Positions 49,231 to 59,061 of a DNA stretch of 64,000 bases are shown in pieces. The notes under the pieces are model-generated. The model did not search any database. It was not told the DNA's origin and saw only the letters and a program-made list of their open reading frames with translations. The stretch comes from VRUE01 sp044867925 (lineage in GTDB: Bacteria > Actinomycetota > Thermoleophilia > Solirubrobacterales > 70-9). The stretch lies in assembly GCA_044867925.1 (NCBI GenBank), contig JBIOVV010000008.1, positions 62,001 to 126,000 on the forward strand, given 5' to 3'. Within the stretch, counting starts at the first letter, position 1; every line of letters begins with the position of its first letter. The translations under genes and the position numbers were made by a program.

Positions 49231-51117
49231 ATGAGCAGGGCGCGAGTCAGGTCGGCGTTCAGCGGGCGAACCGCCTGGGCGCGCAGCCTGCAGGCGCCGC
49301 TGCGCGACTTCCTCACCACCGAGACCGGCAGCGCCAGCGTGCTGCTCGCCGCCGCCGTGGCGGCGCTGCTCTGGGCCAACCTCGACCTCTCTTCCTACGA
49401 CGGCGTCTGGCACACGGAGCTCTCGATCCAGGTCGGGGACTCGGGCATCTCCCAGAGCCTGCGCGACTGGGTCAACAACGGGCTGATGACGTTCTTCTTC
49501 TTCGTCGTCGGGCTCGAGGTGCGCCGCGAGTTCGACGTCGGCGAGCTGCGCGAGCGCCGCCGCCTCACCCTGCCGGTCTTCGCCGCCCTGGGCGGGATGC
49601 TCGTGCCGGTCGCGATCTTCCTCGCCTTTAACGCCGGCGAGCCCTCGGCCCAGGGCTGGGGGGTGGCGATGTCGACCGACACCGCCTTCGCGCTCGGCAT
49701 GCTCGCCCTGGTCGGGCCCCGCTTTCCCGACCGCCTGCGCGGCTTCATGCTGACGATCATCGTCGTCGACGACGTGATCGCGCTGCTGGTCATCGTCGCC
49801 GCCTACAGCGGGCCGATCGACCTCGAGCCGCTGCTGATCGCCGCCGGCGCCTTCGGCCTGATCCTGATCGCCCTCGCCGCGCGGATCCGGCCCGGCCTCG
49901 TCTACCTGTTGCTGGCCGCGGTTGCCTGGGTGGCGCTCTTCGAGTCCGGCGTCGATCCCGTCGTCCTCGGCCTGATGGTCGGCCTGATCACCTGGGCCTA
50001 CCCGGCCGGGCGCGGCGAGCTGGAGCGGGCGACCGACCTCTTCCGCAGCTTCCGCGAGCAGCCGACGCCGGAGCTGGCCCGCTCGGCCCGGGCAGGCCTC
50101 GACGCCGCCGTCTCGCCCAACGCCCGCCTGCTGAAGCTCTACCACCCCTGGACCAGCTACGTGATCGTGCCCCTGTTCGCCCTCGCCAACGTCGGCATCG
50201 CGATCGACGGCGACTTTCTCGCCGCCGCCTACGCCTCGCCGATCACGCTGGGGATCATCGTCGCCTACGTGCTCGGCAAGCCGGTCGGGGTGACCGGCGC
50301 GGCGCTGCTGGTGACGAAGCTGAGCCGCGGGCGGCTGCGGCCGCCGGTCGGCTGGGCCGCCACGGCGGGCGGCGGCGCGATCGCCGGGATCGGCTTCACC
50401 GTCTCGCTGCTGATCGCCGACCTCGCCTTCCGTGGGATCGAGCTGCGCGAGGCGAAGCTCGGCGTGCTGAGCGCGGCGCTCTGCGCCTCGCTGCTGACCT
50501 GGCTCCTCTTCCGTGCCACCGCGATGCTGCCGCGCCGGGCGCGCATCCGGGCCCTGCTGGGAACGTCGGAAACGCTGGTCGACCTCGCGGTGCCGGTCGA
50601 TCCCGCGCGTGACCACCTGCGCGGGCCCCACGATGCTCCGGTCACGGTCGTCGAGTACGGCGACTTCGAGTGCCCCTATTGCGGCAAGGCCGAGCCGGTG
50701 ATCCGCGAGCTGCTGGCCGACTTCGTCGACGTCCGCTACGTCTGGCGCCACCTGCCCCTCGCCGATGTCCATCCCCGGGCCGAGCTCGCCGCCGAGGCGG
50801 CGGAGGCCGCCGCTGCCCAGGGCGCCTTCTGGGAGATGCACGACCTGCTGCTCGACCACCAGGGCGACCTGAGGCCGCGCGATCTGCACGCCTACGCGGA
50901 GCAGCTGGGCCTCGACCTCGAGCGCTACCGCGAGCAGCTGAGCGAGCACGCCCACGCCCCGCGCATCGAGGAAGACGTCGACTCCGCCGACATCAGCGGC
51001 GTCACCGGCACCCCGACCTTCTTCATCAACGAGCGCCGCCACGACGGCGCCTACGACATCGAGACGCTCGAGGCCGCGGTGCGAGCGGCGGGCGCCCGCT
51101 CCGTCATCGCTTCCTAG
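49231..51117 (+). CDS. nhaA: NhaA Na+/H+ antiporter fused to a DsbA-like thioredoxin domain
   Basis: A 628-residue fusion. Residues about 20-430 are NhaA with some 12 membrane segments: FFFFVVGLEVRREF, the ion site MSTDTAFALGML and VVDDVIALLVIVAA with the conserved Asp pair, and WAATAGGGAIAGIGFTVSLL near the end. Residues about 460-620 are a DsbA/DSBA-like domain with EYGDFECPYCGKAEP (CPYC at 481-484) and the cis-proline loop TGTPTFFIN near 595. The thiol-oxidoreductase domain may sense or repair redox damage and modulate the antiporter. ATG 49231. The 3' end overlaps the convergent DksA-like gene by 4 bases. Confidence 0.96.
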   Translation: MSRARVRSAFSGRTAWARSLQAPLRDFLTTETGSASVLLAAAVAALLWANLDLSSYDGVWHTELSIQVGDSGISQSLRDWVNNGLMTFFFFVVGLEVRREFDVGELRERRRLTLPVFAALGGMLVPVAIFLAFNAGEPSAQGWGVAMSTDTAFALGMLALVGPRFPDRLRGFMLTIIVVDDVIALLVIVAAYSGPIDLEPLLIAAGAFGLILIALAARIRPGLVYLLLAAVAWVALFESGVDPVVLGLMVGLITWAYPAGRGELERATDLFRSFREQPTPELARSARAGLDAAVSPNARLLKLYHPWTSYVIVPLFALANVGIAIDGDFLAAAYASPITLGIIVAYVLGKPVGVTGAALLVTKLSRGRLRPPVGWAATAGGGAIAGIGFTVSLLIADLAFRGIELREAKLGVLSAALCASLLTWLLFRATAMLPRRARIRALLGTSETLVDLAVPVDPARDHLRGPHDAPVTVVEYGDFECPYCGKAEPVIRELLADFVDVRYVWRHLPLADVHPRAELAAEAAEAAAAQGAFWEMHDLLLDHQGDLRPRDLHAYAEQLGLDLERYREQLSEHAHAPRIEEDVDSADISGVTGTPTFFINERRHDGAYDIETLEAAVRAAGARSVIAS

Positions 51118-51446
51118 CCGCGGTGCTCCTGCTCCTCGACGGTCAGCTCTGCCGTCGGGAAGGCCTCGAGCCGCTCGTCGGGGATCGGCTCGCCGCTCTG
51201 GACCGAGATCCCGTAGGTGCCGGCGCCGAGCCGCACCTCGGCGCGCTGGACGTCGGAGAGCTTGCGGCGAAGGTCCTGCAGCCGGCCGGCATCGACCTCG
51301 TCCTGATAGAGGCCCTCCGAGTTTGCGTCTCCCGGTTCGACGCGCGAGTCCCCCTCCTCGGGGCCGCCGCGTTCGATCGCGGCGATCTCCCGCTCGACCT
51401 GCTCGCGCTCGCGGTGAAGCAGTTCCCTGGCTCGCTCCGGCTTCAC
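51114..51446 (-). CDS. DksA/TraR-like protein lacking the zinc cysteines
   Basis: A 110-residue protein shaped like TraR/DksA: an N-terminal helical hairpin (PERARELLHREREQVEREIAAIE, in pieces) and the end GAGTYGISVQSGEPIPDERLEAFPTA. In related proteins this end reads GTYGIC..TGEPIP with zinc-binding cysteines. Here both are replaced (GIS, no second pair), so no zinc finger can form. Such cysteine-free variants exist. It may bind the RNA polymerase secondary channel, but that is inference. It is divergent from lon, separated by the inverted repeat at 51459. Confidence 0.82.
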   Translation of the reverse strand: MKPERARELLHREREQVEREIAAIERGGPEEGDSRVEPGDANSEGLYQDEVDAGRLQDLRRKLSDVQRAEVRLGAGTYGISVQSGEPIPDERLEAFPTAELTVEEQEHRG

Positions 51447-51458
51447 GGCGGCAACCGT

Positions 51459-51493
51459 AACGCTTTTTGGCTCTCTGGCGACCAGAAAGCGTT
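51459..51493. promoter_or_regulatory. Inverted repeat upstream of lon (candidate operator)
   Basis: AACGCTTTTTGG (51459-51470) and CCAGAAAGCGTT (51482-51493) pair at 11 of 12 positions with an 11-base spacer. The half-site spacing fits a dimeric regulator on one face of the helix. It lies between the divergent DksA-like gene and lon, 56 bases before ATG 51549, and resembles the hairpin at 2251-2299. It is not a HAIR (HspR) or CIRCE element by sequence. Confidence 0.5.
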
Positions 51494-51548
51494 GCGGCCG
51501 GGCTGCGCTATCCTGTTCGAAGACTAACTACAGAAATTGGACTTAGAT

Positions 51549-53823
<2,275 letters not shown>

Positions 53824-53843
<20 letters not shown>

Positions 53844-54153
53844 CTGCGTCCCGGTCCCGGCCGAGATGCGGGCGACGGCGACGCTGCTCGAGCGCCGCTG
53901 GACGCTGGCGACGATCTACGCCTGCGCCAGCGGCGCCGCCCGCTCCAACGAGTTCCGCCAATCCCTCCCCGGCGTCTCGCCGACCACCCTTTCCGAGCGC
54001 CTCGAGCAGCTCGAGGCCGCCCAGATCGTCGAGCGCCACCTGGTGCCGGGCCGCCCCCCGCACACCGAGTACGTCCTCACCCGACAGGGGGAGCAGCTCG
54101 CGCGTGCCGTCGCAGGCCTGCTGGAAGAGGGGGTGAAAGGGCCGCGGGCTTGA
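53824..54153 (+). CDS. HxlR family transcriptional regulator
   Basis: A 109-residue winged-helix regulator starting inside the end of lon (GTG or ATG at 53824). The family plan is visible: TATLLERRWTLATIYACASG, the recognition region EFRQSLPGVSPTTLSERLEQLEAAQIVERH and the wing GRPPHTEYVLTRQGEQLA. HxlR proteins often respond to aldehydes or redox. A cysteine pair near the N-terminus (RCRSC) could be the sensor. The palindrome CCCCATATGGGG lies 27 bases after its stop, before the sugar-transport operon, and could be its target. Confidence 0.87.
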
Positions 54154-54180
54154 GCTGACGGCGCCGAGCGGTTTGGGTCT

Positions 54181-54192
54181 CCCCATATGGGG
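54181..54192. promoter_or_regulatory. Perfect 12-base palindrome upstream of the sugar ABC operon
   Basis: CCCCATATGGGG is perfectly self-complementary and lies 41 bases before the ATG of the binding-protein gene, where an operator would be expected. Neighbouring flanks are not palindromic. A candidate binder is the HxlR-type regulator just upstream or a distant sugar regulator. Confidence 0.4.
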
Positions 54193-54232
54193 TAGCGGAG
54201 GTGGCCGGGCATTCCGACCTGGGAGGGATTCG

Positions 54233-55501
54233 ATGTTGAGATATCTGACCGCCTTGGCGCTGTGTCTCGGAGCCGTCGGGCTCTCCGCCTGCGGCGGCGG
54301 AGACGACGGCGGTGGTGGAGCCTCTGAAGCCAACGCGCTGCGGCCGTCGGACGCCAAGGGAGCCTCCGGGAACGTCACCTGGTGCATCGGCAAGGACACC
54401 AGCGGCGCCTTCAGGACCGCGGTCGACCAGTTCAACCAGCAGAACCCGGAGCTGGAGGCCGACCTGCTCGAACTCCCCGAAAGCGCCGACATCCAGCGCG
54501 AACAGCAGATCCAGCGCCTGCGGGCCGAATCGAGTGAGTGCGACGTGCTGGGAATGGACGTGATCTGGACCGCTGAGTACGCCGCGTCGGGTTGGCTCTA
54601 CGACCTCACTCCGGCGGTCGAAGCGCACGAAGAAGAGTTCATCCCCTCGACGGTGGAAACCGTCGAGTACGAAGGCAAGAAGTGGGCGCTGCCCTTCAAC
54701 ACCAACGCCGGGTTCCTCTTCTACCGGACGGACGAAGTGCCGCAAGCGCCGACTACCTGGGAGGCCGTCTACAAGGACGCGGGCGGGAAGAACGGCCTCG
54801 TCTATCAGGGCGAACGGTACGAGGGCCTGACGGTCAACTTCCTCGAGCTCCTCTACAGCGCCGGCGGCGAAGTCCTCGCCGACGACGGGGAAACGGTCGA
54901 GATCGACTCCCCGGAGACGCGGGAAGCACTCGAATTCATGGCCGACGGGATCGACGAAGGGGCGGTGCCGAAGGCGGTCACCACCTACGAAGAGGAGAGC
55001 TCGAGACGGGCCTTCGAGGCCAGCAACGCCACCTTCATGCGCAACTGGCCCTACGCCTACGCGCTCGGCAAGGAATCGAACATCGCCGACGACTTCGCGG
55101 TGACGAAGTTCCCGGGCTTTGCCGGGAACGAAGGCGCGGGCGTCGTGGGCGGCTACAACCTCGGCATCTCGGCGTACACCGACAACCCCGACGGCTCGCT
55201 CGCCTTCGCGGAATTCCTGGTGACGCCGGCCGTGCAGAAGCAGATGTTCATCAAGGCCACGCTGCCGGCAACCGCGACCTCGGTCTACAAGGATCCGGAG
55301 GTCCAGAAAGAGATTCCGTTCACCACAGAACTGCTGAAAGCGGTCGAACAGGCCCAGGCCCGGCCGGTTTCCCCGGTCTACACGGAAATCTCGCAGGCGA
55401 TTTACGACAACGTCTTCGAAGTCCTCAACGGGAAGCAGTCGCCGGACCAGGCGACCTCGAAGATGAACTCAGAAATTGAGGATGCGCTGGCGAGGTTCTA
55501 G
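54233..55501 (+). CDS. Sugar ABC transporter substrate-binding lipoprotein
   Basis: A 422-residue extracytoplasmic binding protein of the maltose/trehalose (family 1) type. The signal peptide MLRYLTALALCLGAVG ends in a lipobox (LSA-C-GGG) followed by a Gly/Ser-rich linker. VTWCIGKDTSGAFRTAVDQFNQQNPELEADLLELP, DVLGMDVIWTAEYAASGWLYDL and KKWALPFNTNAGFLFYRTDEV (in pieces) match the typical lobe 1 and hinge order; the second lobe has RAFEASNATFMRNWPYAYAL and the end GGYNLGISAYTDNPDGSLAF. ATG 54233 lies 6 bases after GGGAGGG. It is first in an operon with two permeases. Confidence 0.94.
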   Translation: MLRYLTALALCLGAVGLSACGGGDDGGGGASEANALRPSDAKGASGNVTWCIGKDTSGAFRTAVDQFNQQNPELEADLLELPESADIQREQQIQRLRAESSECDVLGMDVIWTAEYAASGWLYDLTPAVEAHEEEFIPSTVETVEYEGKKWALPFNTNAGFLFYRTDEVPQAPTTWEAVYKDAGGKNGLVYQGERYEGLTVNFLELLYSAGGEVLADDGETVEIDSPETREALEFMADGIDEGAVPKAVTTYEEESSRRAFEASNATFMRNWPYAYALGKESNIADDFAVTKFPGFAGNEGAGVVGGYNLGISAYTDNPDGSLAFAEFLVTPAVQKQMFIKATLPATATSVYKDPEVQKEIPFTTELLKAVEQAQARPVSPVYTEISQAIYDNVFEVLNGKQSPDQATSKMNSEIEDALARF

Positions 55502-56442
55502 TGGAGGGAAAGGCCGAGGGGCTACGGATTCCCCGCCGCCGGCGGCGCTCGCTCTTCCAGGGGGAGCGCCGCCTCGGGGCGACGATGGTCGCTCCTTCTC
55601 TGGCCGTCATCGCGCTCGTCGCGGCCTATCCGATCTGTTACGCGGTCTGGCTCTCGCTCAACGAATACAGCGTCATCACCCCGGGCCTCTCGAGGTTCGT
55701 CGGGCTCGATAACTACATCGACGCCCTCGGCTCCTCGGACTTCTGGGGCGCCTGGACGACGACGATCGTCTTCACGGCGATCTCGGTCACCCTTGAGCTG
55801 GTCATCGGGCTTGCGATGGCCCTCGTCATGCACGCGGCCTTCCGTGGGCGGGCGCTGCTGCGGGCGGTGGTGCTCGTGCCGTGGGCGATCCTCACGGTGG
55901 TGACCGCGATCACCTGGCGGACGATCTTCGAGCCCGAACTCGGCTTCGTAAACACGATGCTGGACGCGCTCTCGCTTCCCGGGGGGGACGTCGTCTGGCT
56001 CGGCGAGGAAGGCTACGCGCTCGCCGTGATGATCCTCGCCGACGTCTGGAAGACGTCGCCGTTCATGGCGCTGCTGCTGCTTGCCGGGCTGCAGGGGATC
56101 CCCGCTGAGCTGCATGACGCGGCGAAGGTCGACGGGGCCGGCACCTGGCAGCGGTTCCGCAACATCACCCTGCCGCTCCTGGTCCCGGCGATAACCGTGG
56201 CGCTGATCTTCCGCAGTCTGGACGCATTGCGGATCTTCGACCTCCCCTACATCCTCACGCGCGGTGCGAACGGGACGGAAACGCTGTCGCTGATCGCGCA
56301 AGAGGAACTGGTCACCAACCGCAACACGGGATTCGGCTCGGCGCTCTCGGTGCTCACCTTCCTCACGGTGATGGGCATCTCGTTCCTCTACATCCGCTTC
56401 ATGGGCGGCAACATCCGCGCCCTCACCCGGGAGGAGGAGTAA
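55501..56442 (+). CDS. Sugar ABC transporter permease (MalF-like)
   Basis: A 313-residue inner-membrane permease starting at GTG 55501, which overlaps the binding-protein stop. Six hydrophobic segments are seen, beginning TMVAPSLAVIALVAAYPICYAV. The EAA coupling motif is HDAAKVDGAGTWQRFRNITLPLLVPA, with the conserved EAA variant at the start and G 9 residues later, which binds the ATPase. This is the MalF/UgpA type. It is expected to form a heterodimer with the next gene product. Confidence 0.94.
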   Translation: MEGKAEGLRIPRRRRRSLFQGERRLGATMVAPSLAVIALVAAYPICYAVWLSLNEYSVITPGLSRFVGLDNYIDALGSSDFWGAWTTTIVFTAISVTLELVIGLAMALVMHAAFRGRALLRAVVLVPWAILTVVTAITWRTIFEPELGFVNTMLDALSLPGGDVVWLGEEGYALAVMILADVWKTSPFMALLLLAGLQGIPAELHDAAKVDGAGTWQRFRNITLPLLVPAITVALIFRSLDALRIFDLPYILTRGANGTETLSLIAQEELVTNRNTGFGSALSVLTFLTVMGISFLYIRFMGGNIRALTREEE

Positions 56443-56445
56443 CCG

Positions 56446-57261
56446 ATGAGGCGGGCTCTGATCTGGATAGCGGTGGCGGCAATCGTCCTCTTCTGCCTCT
56501 TCCCCTTCTACTGGTTGATCAACACCTCGCTGAAGGCCGGCGCCGACCTCTCCACAGCCAGCCTCCTGCCACCCAGTCCGACGCTCGACAACTACACCTC
56601 GATCTTCGAAGACGCCGCCTTCACCAAGGCGCTCCGAAACAGCGCGATCGTCGCCGGCAGCGTCACCGTCCTCTCGCTGCTGATCGGCTCCTTCGCCGGC
56701 TATGCCCTCGCCCGGCTGCACCTGCCGTTCAAGTTCCTGATCCTGGCGATCCTGCTCTCGATCTCGACCTTCCCGCCGATCGCGATCGCGGCGCCGGTCT
56801 TCGAAATCTGGACCGACATCGGCCTGTACAACACCTACCTCGGCCTGATCCTCCCCTCGCTCGCCTTCGGCCTCCCGCTCACGGTGTACATCCTCGCCAC
56901 CTTCTTCCGCGACATCCCGCGGGAGCTGGAGGAGGCGGCGCTGATCGACGGGGCGACTCGCTTTCAGGCCTTTCGCAAGATCGTGATTCCACTCAGCGCC
57001 CCCGGCGTCGTGACCGCCGGCCTGCTGGTCTTCATCTTCGCCTGGAACGAGTTCCTCTTCGCGATCACCCTCACCAGCACGCCCGACCGCCGCCCCGTCC
57101 CCGCGGCGATCGCCTTCTTCACCGGTAGCCAGCAGTTCGAGATCCCGCTGGGGACGATCAGCGCCGCATCGGTCGTCGTCACGGTCCCCCTGATCGCCTT
57201 GGTGCTGATATTCCAGCGCCGAATCGTCGCCGGTCTCACCGCCGGCGCCGTCAAGGGCTGA
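56446..57261 (+). CDS. Sugar ABC transporter permease (MalG-like)
   Basis: A 271-residue permease starting at ATG 56446, 3 bases after the MalF-like gene. Six hydrophobic segments are seen (IWIAVAAIVLFCLFPFYWLI, VAGSVTVLSLLIGSFAGYAL, FKFLILAILLSISTFPPIAI and others). The EAA motif ELEEAALIDGATRFQAFRKIVIPLSAPG is a good match. It is the MalG/UgpE partner. Its stop overlaps the start of the palindrome-borne ATG of the next gene (TGATGA). No ATP-binding gene is in the operon, so a shared ATPase (MsiK-type) is implied. Confidence 0.94.
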   Translation: MRRALIWIAVAAIVLFCLFPFYWLINTSLKAGADLSTASLLPPSPTLDNYTSIFEDAAFTKALRNSAIVAGSVTVLSLLIGSFAGYALARLHLPFKFLILAILLSISTFPPIAIAAPVFEIWTDIGLYNTYLGLILPSLAFGLPLTVYILATFFRDIPRELEEAALIDGATRFQAFRKIVIPLSAPGVVTAGLLVFIFAWNEFLFAITLTSTPDRRPVPAAIAFFTGSQQFEIPLGTISAASVVVTVPLIALVLIFQRRIVAGLTAGAVKG

Positions 57262-57364
57262 TGACGAGGTCCAGGCGTCGCCATGCGGCGTCCTCGGTCG
57301 CCCGCATAGCGCTGCTATTCGGGCTCCCTGCGTCCTTGCCTGCCAACGCCTGGACCTCGTCATC
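57260..57364. repeat. 105-base palindromic element with 19-base perfect arms
   Basis: GATGACGAGGTCCAGGCGT (57260-57278) and its exact inverse ACGCCTGGACCTCGTCATC (57346-57364) are the arms. At the same centre, GCCCGCATAGC (57300-57310) and GCTATTCGGGC (57314-57324) form an apical stem with a three-base loop (10 of 11 pairs). The whole element can fold as a single hairpin with an internal bulged region. It spans the malG-like stop and the first ~35 codons of the next gene. Confidence 0.78.
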
Positions 57365-58562
57365 GCGGGGAATTCCCGAACTGGGCTCCCTGCTCTCGTC
57401 GGCGGGCTGGCCCTATGCGAGCGCCGAGTCGGTGGCGGCGGAGGATCCCGGTCGCTTCCACGCCCTGTTCGGCCGCGACTCGGCGATCGTCTCGCTCGAG
57501 CTGCTGCCCGCGCGGCCCGAGGTCGCCCGCGCGACTCTGCGTGCGCTCGCGTCCCTGCAGGGAGTCGCCGCGGACCCCGAGACCGACGAGGAGCCGGGCA
57601 AGATCGTCCACGAGTGGTGGCCGAGCGCCCCCGAGCGCCTGCGCCGGGCCGGCTGGCCCGTGCGCGACGGGGAGCTTCGCTACTACGGATCCGCCGACTC
57701 GACGGCCTGGTTCCTCGTCCTGCTCGCCTCGCTCGGCGAGCGCTCGCTCGCGAGCGAGCTCGAGACCCGGTGGCGGGCGGCGGCAGGCTGGCTGGAGAGC
57801 GCGCTCGAGCGCGGCGAGGGGCTGATCCGCCATGGGCCGCGCCGGGCGCCGGGAGGGCTCGCGCAGCAGGGCTGGCGCGACGCCGAGGACCCCACCGACC
57901 CGGCCGGCCACGGCGCCGGCATCCTGGACGACCGCGGAAAGGCGCCCGAGCCACCGCTCGCCGACGCCGACACGCAGGCGGTGACCGTGGTGGCGCTCCG
58001 CGCGCTGGCCGTCCTCTCGGGTGAAGAGCGCTGGGCCGAGAAGGCGGCGAGGCTGACGGCGGCGATCGGCGAGACGTTCGACGGCGAGACCCTCGCCCTG
58101 GCGGGGGGCGGCGAGAGAGTCGCGGGGGCCGGCTCTCAGCTCGGCTGGCTGCTGTGGGCAGACGCCCTGCCCGAAGCGGCGAGGGCGCGGGTGGCCGATC
58201 GTCTCTGCCGCTCCGACGTCTTCACCCGCTGGGGCCTGCGCACCCTCTCCTCCGAGCACCCGCTGCACGCGCCCGATGCCTACCATCGCGGCGCGGTCTG
58301 GCCCTTCGACTCTTGGCTCGGATGGGGCGGGTTGCGAGCGGCGGGCCGACTCGGGATGGCGGAGCAGCTGCGCCAGGGCATCCTCGAGGCGATCGAGGCG
58401 ATCGGCCCGGCCCCGGAGCTCTTCGCGGTCGACCGCGCGGGCCCGAGGCGGATCCCGATCGCGAACCGCGTCCAGGCGTGGACGGTGGGCGCCCGCTGGG
58501 CGCTCGAGAACGAGTGGGACGGCCGAGCGGAGGCCCTCTTCGGGCGGCCGCCCCGGCGCTAG
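57261..58562 (+). CDS. Glycogen debranching/amylo-alpha-1,6-glucosidase-type enzyme
   Basis: A 433-residue (alpha/alpha)6-barrel glucosidase of the amylo-1,6-glucosidase type. Conserved blocks: LFGRDSAIVSLELLPARPEVA (residues about 68-88), KIVHEWWPSAPERL, RYYGSADSTAWFLVLLASL, GLAQQGWRDAEDP with the catalytic acid region, TQAVTVVALRALAVL and WPFDSWLGWGGLRAAG. The family homologue begins near GIPELGSLLSSAGWPYASAES (residue about 38). The first 35 residues (MTRSRRRHAASSVARIALLF and on) are encoded by the palindromic element. There is no other ordinary start until GTG near codon 57. It would hydrolyse alpha-1,6 branches or short oligosaccharides delivered by the upstream importer. Confidence 0.86.
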   Translation: MTRSRRRHAASSVARIALLFGLPASLPANAWTSSSRGIPELGSLLSSAGWPYASAESVAAEDPGRFHALFGRDSAIVSLELLPARPEVARATLRALASLQGVAADPETDEEPGKIVHEWWPSAPERLRRAGWPVRDGELRYYGSADSTAWFLVLLASLGERSLASELETRWRAAAGWLESALERGEGLIRHGPRRAPGGLAQQGWRDAEDPTDPAGHGAGILDDRGKAPEPPLADADTQAVTVVALRALAVLSGEERWAEKAARLTAAIGETFDGETLALAGGGERVAGAGSQLGWLLWADALPEAARARVADRLCRSDVFTRWGLRTLSSEHPLHAPDAYHRGAVWPFDSWLGWGGLRAAGRLGMAEQLRQGILEAIEAIGPAPELFAVDRAGPRRIPIANRVQAWTVGARWALENEWDGRAEALFGRPPRR

Positions 58563-58948
58563 CCGGACGCCTCCGCGACAGGGGCCGACCCCGCCCGGCG
58601 CCACGACGCGTAGAGAGCGATCGCGACCAGCGGGGCGATGAAGTCGGCCCAGAGCGTCAGGCCGGTGTTGTCGGGGGCGTGGTTGTCGTGGATCGCCGCC
58701 TGGTGCAGGTGGCCGTAGGCGTCGCCGAGGTAGCAGATCGAGACGGCGATCACGGCCGCGAGCAGGAAGCCGTCGCGAAAGCGGGCGCAGAGCACGCCGA
58801 GCACGCCGATCGCCAGGTCGGCGAAGCCGACCTCGGTCTGGAAGCCGCCGTCGCCGTTGCTGAAGCCGATTTCGCGGGCGGTGTCCGGGCCGTCGAAGAA
58901 GTGGAACATCGAGCCGAAGATCGCGGCGATTCCCACCGCCACGACCAT
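58559..58948 (-). CDS. DUF6790-like membrane protein
   Basis: A 129-residue protein with four hydrophobic segments (MVVAVGIAAIFGSMFHFFDG, GFADLAIGVLGVLCARF, GFLLAAVIAVSICYLGDAYG, LWADFIAPLVAIALYASW). The block NGDGGFQTEVGFADLAIG and YLGDAYGHLHQAAIHDNHAPDN, with many His and Asp residues on the extracytoplasmic side, match a small family annotated as DUF6790 by memory. Function unknown. It starts 8 bases after the stop of a small ORF and overlaps the debranching gene end by 4 bases. Confidence 0.77.
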   Translation of the reverse strand: MVVAVGIAAIFGSMFHFFDGPDTAREIGFSNGDGGFQTEVGFADLAIGVLGVLCARFRDGFLLAAVIAVSICYLGDAYGHLHQAAIHDNHAPDNTGLTLWADFIAPLVAIALYASWRRAGSAPVAEASG

Positions 58949-58956
58949 CCACCAGA

Positions 58957-59061
58957 TCAGGAGATTTCGAGCGTGCGGGCCTGGCTGCGCGGCCGGCTGT
59001 CGCGGTGACGATGGATCGTCGCGCCGATCAGGGCGATCGCGGCGAAGACGAGAAACGGCAT
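58957..59061 (-). CDS. 34-residue membrane peptide upstream of the DUF6790-like gene
   Basis: ATG 59061 to TGA 58957 encodes MPFLVFAAIALIGATIHRHR followed by DSRPRSQARTLEIS: one membrane helix and a basic cytoplasmic tail. A GAGAGGAAG ribosome site lies just before the ATG, much better than chance, and CATAAT upstream could be a -10 box. The stop is 8 bases before the next start on the same strand, so the two are likely one transcript. Too short for normal gene calling; function unknown. Confidence 0.48.
   Translation of the reverse strand: MPFLVFAAIALIGATIHRHRDSRPRSQARTLEIS

Noticed and set aside
48634..51042. 802-codon minus-strand open frame opposite the NhaA fusion
   Set aside because: No domains, composition typical of antisense translation; the plus strand has clear NhaA and DsbA motifs.
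55522..57954. 810-codon minus-strand open frame opposite the permeases
   Set aside because: Shadow of the transporter genes; interesting only because its first part reads the palindrome at 57260-57364 and shows the matching peptide.
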